Shown piece after piece: positions 1 through 8,780 of a stretch of 64,000 nt of DNA. The stretch's first letter is position 1. Every line of letters begins with the position of its first letter. The stretch is from Dactylosporangium vinaceum. Lineage in GTDB: Bacteria; Actinomycetota; Actinomycetes; Mycobacteriales; Micromonosporaceae. The position numbers and the translations under genes were made by a program. The stretch spans positions 124,001 to 188,000 of the forward strand of contig NZ_CP061913.1 of NCBI RefSeq assembly GCF_019904175.1, read 5' to 3'. The notes beneath the pieces are model-generated. The model had not been told where the DNA came from. It worked only from the letters and a program-made list of their open reading frames with translations, and made no database searches.

Positions 1-1
1 G

Positions 2-160
2 AACGTCCCGGCGACGGCCGTGCACGACGGGTACGTCACCGTGCGGATCAACGGCAAGGACGAGCGCAAGAAGGTCGAGACCGGCCTGCGCGGCGACGTC
101 AACACCGAGATCAAGAGCGGACTTGCCCAAGGCGACGAGATCCTGACGGCGGGTCAGTGA
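2..160 (+). CDS. C-terminal end of an efflux periplasmic adaptor-like protein (5' truncated)
   Basis: Only the last 52 codons are in the window. They form a beta-rich tail of the kind that ends HlyD/MacA-type membrane-fusion proteins: an N-V-P-A-T-A-V strand, then V-R-I-N-G-K, V-E-T-G-L-R-G, I-K-S-G-L and G-D-E-I-L-T. The complete adaptor at 2472-3710 has the same order near its end (IPSTALRT, VEVGITGGG, VKSGLQAGEQV), which supports the call. The stop overlaps the GTG start of the downstream response regulator, so the two are probably translationally coupled. The substrate cannot be inferred. Confidence 0.7.
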   Translation, partial: NVPATAVHDGYVTVRINGKDERKKVETGLRGDVNTEIKSGLAQGDEILTAGQ

Positions 161-903
161 CGATGGAGCCGATGCCGATCAGCCCGATTCAGGCGGCCGA
201 GCGCCAGCCGAAGGTCCTCGTCGTCGACGACGAGGCGAGCATCCGCGCGCTGCTGTCGGCCACGCTGCGCCTCACCGGCTTCGAGGTCCGGGTCGCCGCG
301 GGGGGCCACGAGGCCCTGGCCGCCGCCGCCGAGTATGGGCCGGACCTGGTCGTGCTCGACGTCATGATGCCCGACCTCGACGGGTTCGAGGTGGCCCAGC
401 GGCTGCGCAACTCCGGGCGGCCGGTGCCAGTGCTGTTCCTGACCGCGCGGGACTCCGTCGAGGACCGCATCTCCGGGCTGACGGTGGGCGCCGACGACTA
501 CGTGGCCAAGCCGTTCAGCCTCGAGGAAGTCGTCCTGCGGATCCGGGCGATCCTGCGCCGCAGCCTGGGCGAGCAGCAGCAGCTCGTCGACGGCGGGGTG
601 CTGCGCTACGCCGACCTGGAGATGGACGAGGACGCGCACGAGGTGCGCCGCGGCGGCCGCCGGGTCGATCTCTCGCCGACCGAGTTCAACCTGCTGCGCT
701 ACCTGCTCACGAACGCCGGCCGGGTGGTCAGCAAGGCGCAGATCCTCGACCGGGTCTGGAACTACGACTTCGGCGGCGACGGGCGGATCGTGGAGAGCTA
801 CGTCTACTACCTCCGCCGCAAGATCGACAAGTGGGACCCGCCGCTCATCCACACGGTCCGCGGGGTCGGCTACGCGCTGAGACTGCCGAGAACCGAGGGG
901 TGA
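157..903 (+). CDS. OmpR/PhoB-family response regulator
   Basis: DNA-binding response regulator of 248 residues. The N-terminal receiver domain (about residues 18-135) has the acidic pair VVDDE, the phosphoacceptor Asp68 in VLDVMMPD and the conserved Lys in the YVAKPF motif. The C-terminal winged helix (about 150-245) carries the SPTEFNLLRYLL and RGVGYALR signatures of the Trans_reg_C family. The chosen GTG start overlaps the previous stop; an ATG two codons later is equally possible. The histidine kinase follows with a 4-base overlap, so the two form a cognate pair. Export genes on both sides suggest that the system controls them, but this is inferred from position. Confidence 0.93.
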   Translation: MTMEPMPISPIQAAERQPKVLVVDDEASIRALLSATLRLTGFEVRVAAGGHEALAAAAEYGPDLVVLDVMMPDLDGFEVAQRLRNSGRPVPVLFLTARDSVEDRISGLTVGADDYVAKPFSLEEVVLRIRAILRRSLGEQQQLVDGGVLRYADLEMDEDAHEVRRGGRRVDLSPTEFNLLRYLLTNAGRVVSKAQILDRVWNYDFGGDGRIVESYVYYLRRKIDKWDPPLIHTVRGVGYALRLPRTEG

Positions 904-2435
904 AACGGCTGCGGCCCTGGCGGCACTGGACGGTCCGGACCCGGATCGTCGTCTCGGTCGTGTCAATCTCGGCGGTGGCCCTGATCGCGGCGAACTTCAT
1001 CGCGGTGCTGTTCCTCAACTGGTACCTCATCCAGCGCGTCGACCAGCAGCTCGCCCCTCGGGGCCGCACGCCCTCGGAAGCGCCGTCGGGCCGGCGCCCC
1101 AACAGCGGATTCTCACCCGGCCCCGACTTCCAGGTCTTCCACTTCAACGCCGACGGCCGGCTCGACGCGAGCACCGAGACGCCGCTCGTCGACCCGAAGC
1201 TCTTCGGCGACATCAAGCGGCGCGCGGCCGCCGAGGAGTTCTTCACCGTCGACGGGCCGACCGCACAGTGGCGGGTGCGGGTGCAGCAGTTCAACAACGG
1301 CGACTACGCGGCCTTCGCGATCTCCCTCAAGGACGTCGCGGCGACCCGCGACCAGATGGTGCAGTACACCTCGGGAGTCAGCCTTCTGCTCCTGATCCTG
1401 GTCGGCGTGGCCACCTGGGCGCTCGTGCGGGTGGGCCTGGCCCCGCTCACGCGGATGGAGGAGGCGGCGGCCGAGATCGCCGCGGGGAACCTGTCCCGCC
1501 GGATCGACGATGCCGACCCCCACACCGAGTCGGGCCGGCTCGGCCGCGCGCTCAACACCATGATGACCCGCATCGAGGGCGCGGTCGACGAGAGCGCCGC
1601 GTCCGAGCGCCGGCTCCGGCAGTTCCTGGCCGACGCCGCACACGAACTGCGCACGCCGCTGACAAGCGTCCAAGGCTTTGCTGAGCTGTACCGTCGTGGC
1701 GGCGCCCCGCCCGGCCCGGCCCTCGACGAGGCCATGGAGTGCATCGAGCTCGAGGTCGGCCGGATGCGCCTGCTCGTCAACGACCTCCTCACGCTGGCCC
1801 GCCTCGATGAGGAGCGCCCGCTGCAGCAGCACCCCGTCGACCTGCTCGCCGTCGCGGCCGACACGGTCCGCGACGCGCACGTGCGGGTGCCGACCCGGTT
1901 CGTGCAGCTGGCCGCGCTCGACGAGCGCTCGGCGACCTTCGAGCCGGTGACCGTCGAGGGCGACGAGGCCCGGCTGCGGCAGGTGGTGGCCAACCTGGTC
2001 AGCAACGCGCTGCAGCACACGCCCGAGGACACCCGGATCGTGGTGAAGGTCGGCCGGGCCGGGCCGCCCACCATGCTGCCGATCGCCACGATCGGGGGCG
2101 CGCTGCCCGAGGGCGTGCCGCTCGGCTGCATCGAGGTCAGCGACACCGGCCCGGGCATGAAGCCGGAGGACGCGACGAGGGTGTTCGAGCGGCTGTACCG
2201 CGCCGAGGGATCCCGGTCGCGCCGTTACGGTGGCGCCGGTCTGGGGCTGTCGATCGTCGCGTCGATCGTCCAGGCGCACGAGGGCCGGGTGGAGCTGTGG
2301 ACGGCTCCGGGGCAGGGCGCGACATTCCGGGTACTGCTGCCGGCTCTGGACCTTGATTTTCTGGAGGATCTGGAGCCCGACGAACCGGAGGAAATGCGGG
2401 CAACCGGATTCCGAGGCAACTCCGAGGTTCGCTGA
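900..2435 (+). CDS. Membrane sensor histidine kinase (HAMP-HisKA-HATPase)
   Basis: Classical membrane sensor kinase of 511 residues from a GTG that overlaps the regulator's TGA. A first membrane helix lies near residues 14-38, then an extracytoplasmic loop of about 115 residues. A second helix (about 155-180) leads into a HAMP linker. His248 sits in the H-E-L-R-T-P-L phosphoacceptor box. The ATPase domain shows the N box (LVSNALQHTP), the G1 box (SDTGPGM) and the G2 box (GGAGLGLSIV). The extracytoplasmic loop is Pro/Arg/Gly-rich at its start and matches no sensor fold I recognise, so the signal is unknown. It should phosphorylate the regulator encoded immediately upstream. Confidence 0.93.
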   Translation: MKRLRPWRHWTVRTRIVVSVVSISAVALIAANFIAVLFLNWYLIQRVDQQLAPRGRTPSEAPSGRRPNSGFSPGPDFQVFHFNADGRLDASTETPLVDPKLFGDIKRRAAAEEFFTVDGPTAQWRVRVQQFNNGDYAAFAISLKDVAATRDQMVQYTSGVSLLLLILVGVATWALVRVGLAPLTRMEEAAAEIAAGNLSRRIDDADPHTESGRLGRALNTMMTRIEGAVDESAASERRLRQFLADAAHELRTPLTSVQGFAELYRRGGAPPGPALDEAMECIELEVGRMRLLVNDLLTLARLDEERPLQQHPVDLLAVAADTVRDAHVRVPTRFVQLAALDERSATFEPVTVEGDEARLRQVVANLVSNALQHTPEDTRIVVKVGRAGPPTMLPIATIGGALPEGVPLGCIEVSDTGPGMKPEDATRVFERLYRAEGSRSRRYGGAGLGLSIVASIVQAHEGRVELWTAPGQGATFRVLLPALDLDFLEDLEPDEPEEMRATGFRGNSEVR

Positions 2436-2471
2436 GGTTTGCTCTGAGCGACAACCTCCACGATTCCCCTC

Positions 2472-3710
2472 ATGCGTTTGTCGCTGCCTTCAATGGGCAA
2501 GCCACGGCTCAACTCCGTGACCCTCGTGAACACCGTGCTCGTGCTGGCCGCTGTGGGCGGGGCGTTCTGGGCGTACCAGATCGTGCACGGGCCGGCCGCG
2601 GCCGCCAACACCGGCGCCAGCACGTCGCGCACCCGTCTGGTGGCGGTCACGCAGGGCACGGTGGCGCAGACGGTCACGGCGACCGGCTCGGTGGCCAGCG
2701 CCGCGACGGCGAACGCGAACTTCACCACCTCCGGCACGGTCACCGAGGTCGACGTGAAGGTCGGCGACGTGGTCACCAAGGGCCAGACCCTCGCCAAGGT
2801 CGACCCGACGGCCGCGAACGCGTCGCTGTCCACGGCGAAAGCCAACCTCACCGCGGCCCAGGCGGCCCTGACCCGGGACCGGAACAACTCCGCCGACGAC
2901 GCCACGATCGCCTCCGCCCAGGCCCAGGTCGCGACCGCGCAGGCCAACGTGACATCGGCCCAGACCACGGTGAACGGCACGGTGCTCGCGGCCCCGATCG
3001 CCGGCACCGTCACCGCGGTCAGCGGCGCGGTCGGGTCGTCCTCCGGCGGCTCTTCGTCTTCTGCGCAAGGGACGGGGGCGTCCTCGTCTTCTTCCTCGTC
3101 CTCCTCGTCTTCGGGCGCAAGCGGCTTCGTCCAGCTGGCCGATCTCACGAAGCTGCAGATCAACGCCAGCTTCGCCGAGGCCGACGCGACGAAGCTCAAG
3201 GCCGGGCAGACTGCCGGCATCACCTGGAGCGCGCTGTCCGGCACGCGGGCCACGGGCAAGGTGGCGACCATCTCGCCGACGGCGACCACCAGCAACAACG
3301 TGAACTCCTACGCGGTGACGATCTCCCTGGACAGCCTTCCCGAGGGGGTACGGCTGGGTCAGAGCACGACAGCGGTGGTGACGATCGCCGAGGCCGCGAA
3401 CGTGCTGCGGATTCCCAGCACGGCCCTGCGCACCGCCGGTGGCCAGCGCACGGTGCAGGTGTCGGTGAACGGCGTGACCGAGGAGCGCCAGGTCGAGGTC
3501 GGCATCACCGGCGGCGGGTTCGTCGAGGTCAAGTCCGGCCTCCAGGCCGGTGAGCAGGTCGTGATCACCACGACGACCACCAACTCCACGACCGGCACCA
3601 ACAACCAGTTCCCGGGCGGCGGAGGCGGCTTCACCGGCGGGGGCGGCGGCTTCACGGGCGGCGGGGGCGGGTTCAACGGCGGGGGCGGCGGCGGCCGTGG
3701 GGGGAACTGA
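2472..3710 (+). CDS. HlyD/MacA-type periplasmic adaptor of an ABC exporter
   Basis: Membrane-fusion protein of 412 residues. An N-terminal signal-anchor (about 17-37) is followed by a barrel-sandwich/lipoyl half (GTVTEVDVKVGDVVTKGQTL), a short helical hairpin and a second lipoyl half (LAAPIAGTVTAVSGAVGSSS). Beta-barrel and membrane-proximal domains come next. Two low-complexity inserts are odd: a serine run of about 30 residues (about 188-217) inside the second lipoyl half, and a tail (about 378-412) of GGGGGF repeats. No clear ribosome-binding site precedes the ATG; an ATG seven codons later is an alternative start. The ATPase and permease genes follow directly, so this is the adaptor of a MacAB-like pump. 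The substrate is unknown. Confidence 0.88.
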   Translation: MRLSLPSMGKPRLNSVTLVNTVLVLAAVGGAFWAYQIVHGPAAAANTGASTSRTRLVAVTQGTVAQTVTATGSVASAATANANFTTSGTVTEVDVKVGDVVTKGQTLAKVDPTAANASLSTAKANLTAAQAALTRDRNNSADDATIASAQAQVATAQANVTSAQTTVNGTVLAAPIAGTVTAVSGAVGSSSGGSSSSAQGTGASSSSSSSSSSSGASGFVQLADLTKLQINASFAEADATKLKAGQTAGITWSALSGTRATGKVATISPTATTSNNVNSYAVTISLDSLPEGVRLGQSTTAVVTIAEAANVLRIPSTALRTAGGQRTVQVSVNGVTEERQVEVGITGGGFVEVKSGLQAGEQVVITTTTTNSTTGTNNQFPGGGGGFTGGGGGFTGGGGGFNGGGGGGRGGN

Positions 3711-3711
3711 C

Positions 3712-4422
3712 ATGAGCGTCGCTGAGCTGGTGGTCACGAAGCCCGTCCTCGACATCCAGAACGTCAAGAAGATCTACGGGCAGGGCGAGACCGAGGTGCA
3801 TGCGCTGCGCGGCGTGACGCTCAACGTCGAGCGCGGCGACTACGTGGCGATCATGGGCTCGTCGGGCTCGGGCAAGTCGACGCTCATGAACATCCTGGGC
3901 TGTCTCGACATTCCGACGAGCGGGCAGTATCGGCTGGACGGCGTCGACGTCAGCCGCCTCAACGACCGCCAGCTGGCTTTGGTGCGCAACCGGCGGATCG
4001 GCTTCGTGTTCCAGTCGTTCAACCTGATCGCCCGGACCAGTGCGCTGGCGAATGTCGAGCTGCCGCTCGCCTACGCCGGGGTCAAGGCGGTCGAGCGCCG
4101 CCGCCGGGCCCGCGCCGCGCTGGCGATGGTCGGCCTGGCCGAGCGCGAGGACCACGAGCCCAACCAGCTCTCCGGCGGCCAGCAGCAGCGCGTCGCCGTC
4201 GCCCGCGCCCTGGTCACCGCGCCCGCGCTGGTGCTTGCCGACGAGCCGACAGGCAACCTCGACACCCAGTCCACAAACGACGTGCTCGCCGTGTTCGACC
4301 GGCTCAACCGGTCCGGGCGCACGATCGTGCTGATCACCCACGAGCCGGACGTCGCCGAGCACGCGAAGCGGCTGATCCGGCTGGTCGACGGACGCATCGT
4401 CCAGGATGAGCGGCTGAAGTGA
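3712..4422 (+). CDS. MacB/LolD-type ABC transporter ATP-binding protein
   Basis: ABC ATPase of 236 residues. Walker A is GSSGSGKST, the Q-loop is FVFQSFNL, the signature is LSGGQQQR, Walker B is VLADEPTGNLD and the switch His is in LITHEPDVA. The Leu-Ile-Ala-Arg-Thr stretch after the Q-loop and the overall length match the LolD/MacB/FtsE-like group. The ATG lies one base after the adaptor stop and the frame overlaps the permease start by 4 bases. It powers the exporter formed with the flanking adaptor and permease. Confidence 0.95.
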   Translation: MSVAELVVTKPVLDIQNVKKIYGQGETEVHALRGVTLNVERGDYVAIMGSSGSGKSTLMNILGCLDIPTSGQYRLDGVDVSRLNDRQLALVRNRRIGFVFQSFNLIARTSALANVELPLAYAGVKAVERRRRARAALAMVGLAEREDHEPNQLSGGQQQRVAVARALVTAPALVLADEPTGNLDTQSTNDVLAVFDRLNRSGRTIVLITHEPDVAEHAKRLIRLVDGRIVQDERLK

Positions 4423-5636
4423 ACATCTTCGAGACGATCCGCTTCGCGCTGCGCGCGATCTCTGCGAACAAACTGCGCTCCAGCCTCACCGTGCTGGGAA
4501 TCCTCATCGGCGTGGCCGCCGTGATCCTGCTGGTCGCCGTCGGTAACGGGTCGGCTCAGGCGGTACAGAAGCAGATTGAATCGCTTGGAACCAACACCTT
4601 GACTGTCACCGCCGGGGCCGGTGGCGGCGCCCGCGGGGCCGCGTCGACGCAGAACACGGCGCTCACCATGGACCTGGTGCCGGCGCTGTCGGACAAGGAC
4701 GAAGCGCCGCACGTGAAGAGCGTTTCACCGGTGGTCACGGGTTCGCAGACGGCGACCTACGAGGGCACGGATCACAGCATCACCCAATTCGTGGGTACCT
4801 ATCCAGGCTATGTGAGTGCCTCGAACTTCAAACTCGCCAAGGGCTCGCTGTTCACCGACGACGACGTGGCGGACTCCCGCAAGGTGGTGGTGATCGGCTC
4901 GACGGTCGCCGAGGAGCTGTTCGGCAGCGTCGATCCGCTCTCCAAGCAGATCACCGTCTCGGGCAAGCTGTTCACGGTCATCGGGGTGCTCGCGGTCAAG
5001 GGCGGCAGCGGCTTCAACGACCCGAACGACGTGGCGATGGCGCCGGTCTCCGCGGTGCAGGAGTCGCTCACCGGATACGGCTCGCTGAACCAGCTCCTCG
5101 TCCAGGCCACCTCGCCGGACCAGGTGAGCGCGGCGCAGTCCGAGATCACCGCGATTCTGAACGCGAAGCTGAACATCGGCGGGTCGTCGACGACTTCGGC
5201 GTACCGCATCCTCAACCAGTCGCAGCTCCTGGAGACCCGGGCCAACACCGCTGAGACGTTCACCCTGCTCCTGGGGGCGGTCGCCGGCATCAGTCTCCTG
5301 GTCGGCGGCATCGGCATCACGAACATCATGATGGTGACGGTCACCGAGCGGACCCGGGAGATCGGCATTCGCAAGGCGCTCGGCGCACCGAAGCGCACCA
5401 TCCTGACCCAGTTCCTGGTCGAGGCGACGGTGCTGTCGCTCATCGGCGGCCTGCTGGGCGTGGCCGCGGCGGTCATCGGCAGCCAGTTCACCATCGTGAG
5501 CATCAAGCCGGTAATCGTGCCGAGCTCGGTCGCGCTGGCCCTGGGCTTCTCGGTGGCGATCGGGCTGTTCTTCGGCAGCTACCCGGCCTCCCGGGCGGCG
5601 GGTCTGCGTCCGATCGAAGCACTCAGATACGAGTAG
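4419..5636 (+). CDS. MacB-like ABC transporter permease (FtsX domain)
   Basis: Permease of 405 residues with the MacB topology. One N-terminal membrane helix (about 20-42) is followed by a large extracytoplasmic MacB_PCD domain, then three C-terminal helices (about 280-305, 330-360, 370-390) of the FtsX fold. The signatures GGIGITNIMMVTVTERTREIGIRKALGA and the terminal LRPIEALRYE are typical of this family. The GTG start overlaps the ATPase stop by 4 bases (GTGA). This type of transporter drives export or mechanotransmission rather than carrying substrate through a channel. Confidence 0.95.
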   Translation: MNIFETIRFALRAISANKLRSSLTVLGILIGVAAVILLVAVGNGSAQAVQKQIESLGTNTLTVTAGAGGGARGAASTQNTALTMDLVPALSDKDEAPHVKSVSPVVTGSQTATYEGTDHSITQFVGTYPGYVSASNFKLAKGSLFTDDDVADSRKVVVIGSTVAEELFGSVDPLSKQITVSGKLFTVIGVLAVKGGSGFNDPNDVAMAPVSAVQESLTGYGSLNQLLVQATSPDQVSAAQSEITAILNAKLNIGGSSTTSAYRILNQSQLLETRANTAETFTLLLGAVAGISLLVGGIGITNIMMVTVTERTREIGIRKALGAPKRTILTQFLVEATVLSLIGGLLGVAAAVIGSQFTIVSIKPVIVPSSVALALGFSVAIGLFFGSYPASRAAGLRPIEALRYE

Positions 5637-5751
5637 CCCGGTCTCGTGCGGGCGGGTCCTGGTTGCGATGTCAAACCCCCCGCGGACATCGCAACCCGGT
5701 CCCATCCGCACGGCCTTTGATTTGCACGGCTTTCTGACGAGGAGTTTTTCC

Positions 5752-6423
5752 GTGAGCCACGCCGCTTCGCCCTTCCGCCGTCCGAAGGCCAACCCTTACG
5801 AGCGCCCCGACGCGGACTCTCCGGCAACTTCTGCTTCCGCCTCGGCCTCGACTGCGGACTCGGCTTCGGCTTCGGCTGATGACACCGAGGTCCTTCCGGT
5901 CATCGCTGACGAGGAGCCGGACCTCCTGGCGGAGCCGCCGCTCGACGACGATCTGAACGAGCGCATCGCCAAGGCCGCACCGCGCCGCCTGGCCAACCGC
6001 GCAACGTACGTGCTGGCCGGCCTGGCGCTGCTCGTGGTCGGCTTCGTGGGCGGCGCCCAGGTCCAGAAGAGCTACGGCACCGCTCCCGCCGCCACCGGCC
6101 CGGGCGGCGCCAACCCGGCCGCCCTGGCCAGCGCCTTCGCCGGCCGCAACGGCGGTGGCGCGGGCCAGTTCGGCGGCGGCGGCCAGGGCGGCCCCGGTAC
6201 CGGCACCCGCGGCGGCGTGACGGGCACTGTCAAGCTGGTGGACGGCACCACGGTGTACGTCGAGACCGCCGACGGTCAGACGGTCATCGTGAAGACCAGC
6301 GACAAGACCACCGTCGCCCTGCCCGGCGCCCTGAAGGACCTCGCCGCCGGCTCCACCGTCACCGTCCAGGGCCAGCAGGCCGACGGCTCCGTCACCGCAA
6401 CCTCGATCACCAAGACGAAGTAG
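5752..6423 (+). CDS. Membrane-anchored glycine-rich protein with C-terminal beta domain, exporter companion
   Basis: The start is set at GTG 5752 because GACGAGGAG at 5736-5744 is a strong ribosome-binding site 7 bases upstream; the frame stays open further 5' without a good site. The product has 223 residues. A Ser/Ala/Asp-rich cytosolic segment (1-75) is followed by one membrane helix (about 110-130, VLAGLALLVVGFVGGAQV). Next come a glycine-rich linker and a C-terminal domain of about 65 residues (GTVKLVDGTTVYVET, TVIVKTSDKTTV, GSTVTVQGQ) that looks like a small OB- or DUF5666-type beta fold. It is the last gene of the adaptor-ATPase-permease run. Its glycine-rich linker resembles the adaptor's tail, hinting that they act together. 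Function unknown. Confidence 0.75.
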   Translation: MSHAASPFRRPKANPYERPDADSPATSASASASTADSASASADDTEVLPVIADEEPDLLAEPPLDDDLNERIAKAAPRRLANRATYVLAGLALLVVGFVGGAQVQKSYGTAPAATGPGGANPAALASAFAGRNGGGAGQFGGGGQGGPGTGTRGGVTGTVKLVDGTTVYVETADGQTVIVKTSDKTTVALPGALKDLAAGSTVTVQGQQADGSVTATSITKTK

Positions 6424-6954
6424 CCGGACCGCGTACGCCGGCACCCGCTCAGCCGCCGCGTCGAGGCCTCAGGTTTCCGCGGCACCGCGTTGGGCGGGGG
6501 TCTCCTCGGCGCCACGCTGCTGCATCGGCCTCCGCAGTGTGTTCGCCGGTGTCGTGGCGGTGGACGGCGCCGCCGAGGGGCCGCATCGCGACCGGATCGC
6601 TGACGCGAACGGGTCGCTGACAGCCGGACCGCAATCTGCGACACAGCAGATTCCCGTGGCAGGTTCGTGCCGATTCCGCGATATGCGTTCGGCTGGTTGC
6701 GGATTCCTGCCTGGTGGAGGCCCTCGGCGACGAAATCCGGTATTGCCATACGTCAAAATGAAGTATGGCGATCTCGCGAAGCGTGGCCGATACTTTGGCT
6801 AGCGACCATTTGTCGCTTCAACGAGAGCAGCGCCCGGCGGCCACCGAGCGCTGCTGTCGGTCTCCCCACTGCGAGGAGGGAGGACCACTTACGTGACTCC
6901 CATACTGCTCCCGCCGCCCTCCTCCAGGCAATGGCTCGCCAGGAGGGGTGCGCG
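6424..6954. other. 531-base non-coding stretch with three inverted repeats
   Basis: No frame here has plausible coding character and a ribosome-binding site. Three perfect inverted repeats are visible: 6633-6639/6646-6652 (AATCTGC/GCAGATT, 6-base spacer), 6745-6751/6763-6769 (GCCATAC/GTATGGC, 11-base spacer) and 6826-6833/6848-6855 (AGCAGCGC/GCGCTGCT, 14-base spacer). The decamer GCAATCTGCG that begins the first repeat recurs in front of the XRE regulator gene (7459-7468). The region probably holds the promoter and operators of the DUF6232 gene. Confidence 0.6.
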
Positions 6955-7389
6955 ATGCCTACCTTCTACCGCGGACCGGGCGTCCGCATCACCGATGAGC
7001 GGTTCTGGGTGCTCGGCCCGGATCCCCGCTCCTACGCGATAGCCGACCTGCAGCACATCGGCATCGTGCACACCGAGAACGGCCGCGCGATGGCGGTGCT
7101 CCGCACCTCATGCGCCGGCACAGCGGCCGCCGTCGCCGCGATAACCTTCGCCGAGACCGACCTGAGCCAGCCCGTGGGTTGGGTATGCGTCCTGCTGGCC
7201 GTGGGCATAGGCGTCCTGCAGATCAACGCCACGGTCGAGGCACCGGCTCGGCGCTCGGAGCTGTGGGCCTTCGACAGCTCCCATGAGCAGGACGTCTGCC
7301 TCTACACAACGAGGGATCTCCGTGAGTTCGGCCGCGTCCGCCGCGCCCTGGTCCGCGCCAAGGAGTGGAACACCGCCGGCGCGAGTTGA
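6955..7389 (+). CDS. DUF6232-family protein
   Basis: Start fixed by AGGAGGGG at 6941-6948, 7 bases before ATG 6955; the frame is open much further upstream but without coding features. The 144-residue product opens with FYRGPGVRITDERFWV, which I recognise as the DUF6232 pattern. It has two closely spaced hydrophobic segments near the middle (about 48-85, AGTAAAVAAITFA and VGWVCVLLAVGIGVLQI), then a soluble C-terminal strand/helix region (ELWAFDSS...VCLYTTRDLREFGRVRRAL). The layout suggests a small membrane protein with a PH-like cytosolic fold. Members often sit beside Scr1/DUF397 genes, as here, but the function is unknown. Confidence 0.7.
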   Translation: MPTFYRGPGVRITDERFWVLGPDPRSYAIADLQHIGIVHTENGRAMAVLRTSCAGTAAAVAAITFAETDLSQPVGWVCVLLAVGIGVLQINATVEAPARRSELWAFDSSHEQDVCLYTTRDLREFGRVRRALVRAKEWNTAGAS

Positions 7390-7454
7390 CACGGTCCGAC
7401 TAGTCGGGCATGCGTCCTTGTATTGATGTCGTGGTCCTGGGACGCTGATGGCGG

Positions 7455-7484
7455 TACAGCAATCTGCGGTATAGCAATTTGCGA
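7455..7484 (+). promoter_or_regulatory. Tandem 15-bp direct repeat in front of the XRE regulator
   Basis: Two abutting 15-mers, TACAGCAATCTGCGG (7455-7469) and TATAGCAATTTGCGA (7470-7484), differ at three positions. They end 30 bases before the XRE start. The core GCAATCTGCG is identical to 6631-6640 upstream of the DUF6232 gene. Position and symmetry suggest an operator, possibly autoregulatory. No binding evidence exists. Confidence 0.45.
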
Positions 7485-7514
7485 AACGCCACTTCTCGGA
7501 GGTCAGCGGCGACC

Positions 7515-8402
7515 ATGGCAACGAGCGACTCGCCGGCGGGCGCGCAGAGGCGCCTCCGGCTCGCGCTTCGTCGAGCCCGCGACGCCGCCGGCCTCACCCA
7601 AAGCCAGGTCGGCGAGCCGCTCGGCTGGTCGCTGTCGAAGGTGCAGCGGATCGAGAGCGGCGATTCAAGAATCTCGATCACGGACCTGGACTCGCTGCTG
7701 CGCCTCCTGGGTGTCACCGAACCGGACCGGATCGCCAGCCTGACCGCCGACGCGAAACTGGCCCGCAAGCGCGGCTGGTGGGACGAGGCCAGGTACCGGA
7801 CCCACTTGACGCCGGGCGTACTGAAGATTGCGCAATACGAGCAGACCGCCAACGTTATCCGGGTGTTCCAGCACGCATTCTTCCCTGGCCTGTTGCAGGA
7901 TGAGAAATACGCGGAAGCCATCCTGCAGTCCATGCTCAACGATCTACCTGAGGAAACATGGAAGATCCGCTTGGAAGCCCGAATGCGGCGCCAGGAGGAT
8001 GTCTGGAGCAGGACGGATCCACTCCAATACTTGCTGATCCTCGATGAGCTCCTGCTTCAGCGCGTGATCGGGAACGCGACCATCATGGTCCGCCAGTTGA
8101 AAGTGGTGCTGGATGCCTTGAAGCGGCCGGGGTTGACCATCCGGCTACTCCCGAAGGAAGAGGCGCTGTCGGTCCTGACCGGTCAGTTCAACATCTACTC
8201 GTTCGAAGACGAAGAGAATGCTGTGCTCTACCGAGAGCTCAGCATGACCGACGAGGTCGTATACGATGCGGCCGAGGTTGGTCGGTACAGGCAACGGTTT
8301 GAGCGGATGTGGGAGCTTTCCCTCACGCGGGAAGCTACCGTTAACGCAATTGAAGCACAGTACGCCAGTCTTCGGGCCTTACTGAGTCGCAACCGCGGCT
8401 AG
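7515..8402 (+). CDS. XRE-family regulator with DUF5753 (Scr1-type antitoxin-like)
   Basis: The start at ATG 7515 has GGAGGT at 7498-7503; an in-frame codon 12 codons earlier lacks one. The product has 295 residues. An N-terminal helix-turn-helix (about 15-70, LRRARDAAGLTQSQVGEPLGWSLSKVQRIESG) is followed by the DUF5753 domain (about 105-285). That domain contains the FFPGLLQDEKYA and MRRQ patterns and the C-terminal YDAAEVGRYRQRFERMWELS segment typical of streptomycete WhiJ-like regulators. Two DUF397 genes follow, the usual partners of this family. GC content and codon use are lower than in neighbouring genes, suggesting an accessory origin. Confidence 0.88.
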   Translation: MATSDSPAGAQRRLRLALRRARDAAGLTQSQVGEPLGWSLSKVQRIESGDSRISITDLDSLLRLLGVTEPDRIASLTADAKLARKRGWWDEARYRTHLTPGVLKIAQYEQTANVIRVFQHAFFPGLLQDEKYAEAILQSMLNDLPEETWKIRLEARMRRQEDVWSRTDPLQYLLILDELLLQRVIGNATIMVRQLKVVLDALKRPGLTIRLLPKEEALSVLTGQFNIYSFEDEENAVLYRELSMTDEVVYDAAEVGRYRQRFERMWELSLTREATVNAIEAQYASLRALLSRNRG

Positions 8403-8454
8403 CCCGTCAACTGGAAATGTTAACGGCGTTCACCTAAAGAGAAGAGTGTTTTAA

Positions 8455-8661
8455 GTGCGTGTTGGGTCGACCCCGGCGTTTGTCAAAAGTTCCAAGTGCG
8501 AAAGTGCCGGATGTGTTGAGGTGGCTGATACCGGATCGGATGTGTTGATCCGCAACTCGGTGTTTCCGGACAGCGGAACTCTTAGTGTTGGTCGGCGTGA
8601 CTGGATGACGTTTCTGTCTGGCGTGGTAAGTGGTCAATTGTCGGCCTCGGAGCAGGGGTAG
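8455..8661 (+). CDS. DUF397 protein (first copy)
   Basis: Small 68-residue protein with the DUF397 pattern: a KSSKCESAGCVEVA segment (usual form W.KSS.S....CVEVA), then V-L-I-R-N-S, and a C-terminal W..F..GV motif (DWMTFLSGVVSG). The N-terminal Trp common in the family is missing. The start is GTG 8455, with a purine-rich AAAGAGAAGAG about 10 bases upstream. It lies 52 bases after the XRE gene. DUF397 proteins (BldB-related) usually pair with XRE/DUF5753 regulators and are described as toxin-like or as regulatory partners. Confidence 0.8.
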   Translation: MRVGSTPAFVKSSKCESAGCVEVADTGSDVLIRNSVFPDSGTLSVGRRDWMTFLSGVVSGQLSASEQG

Positions 8662-8780
8662 CCGACGCGCCGCTTTGGAACGGCCCGACCTCGGTATGTG
8701 CCACTCCTCAGGTTGATCTCCGCACTTCGATGCCGGTGTCCTACGCTTGAAGCTTGGCGCCGACACGTTGGAGGCGATCG

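Noticed and set aside
6539..6802. Open frame of 87 codons in the gap before the DUF6232 gene
   Set aside because: No ribosome-binding site, no coding-like third-position bias and no motif. It overlaps two of the inverted repeats.
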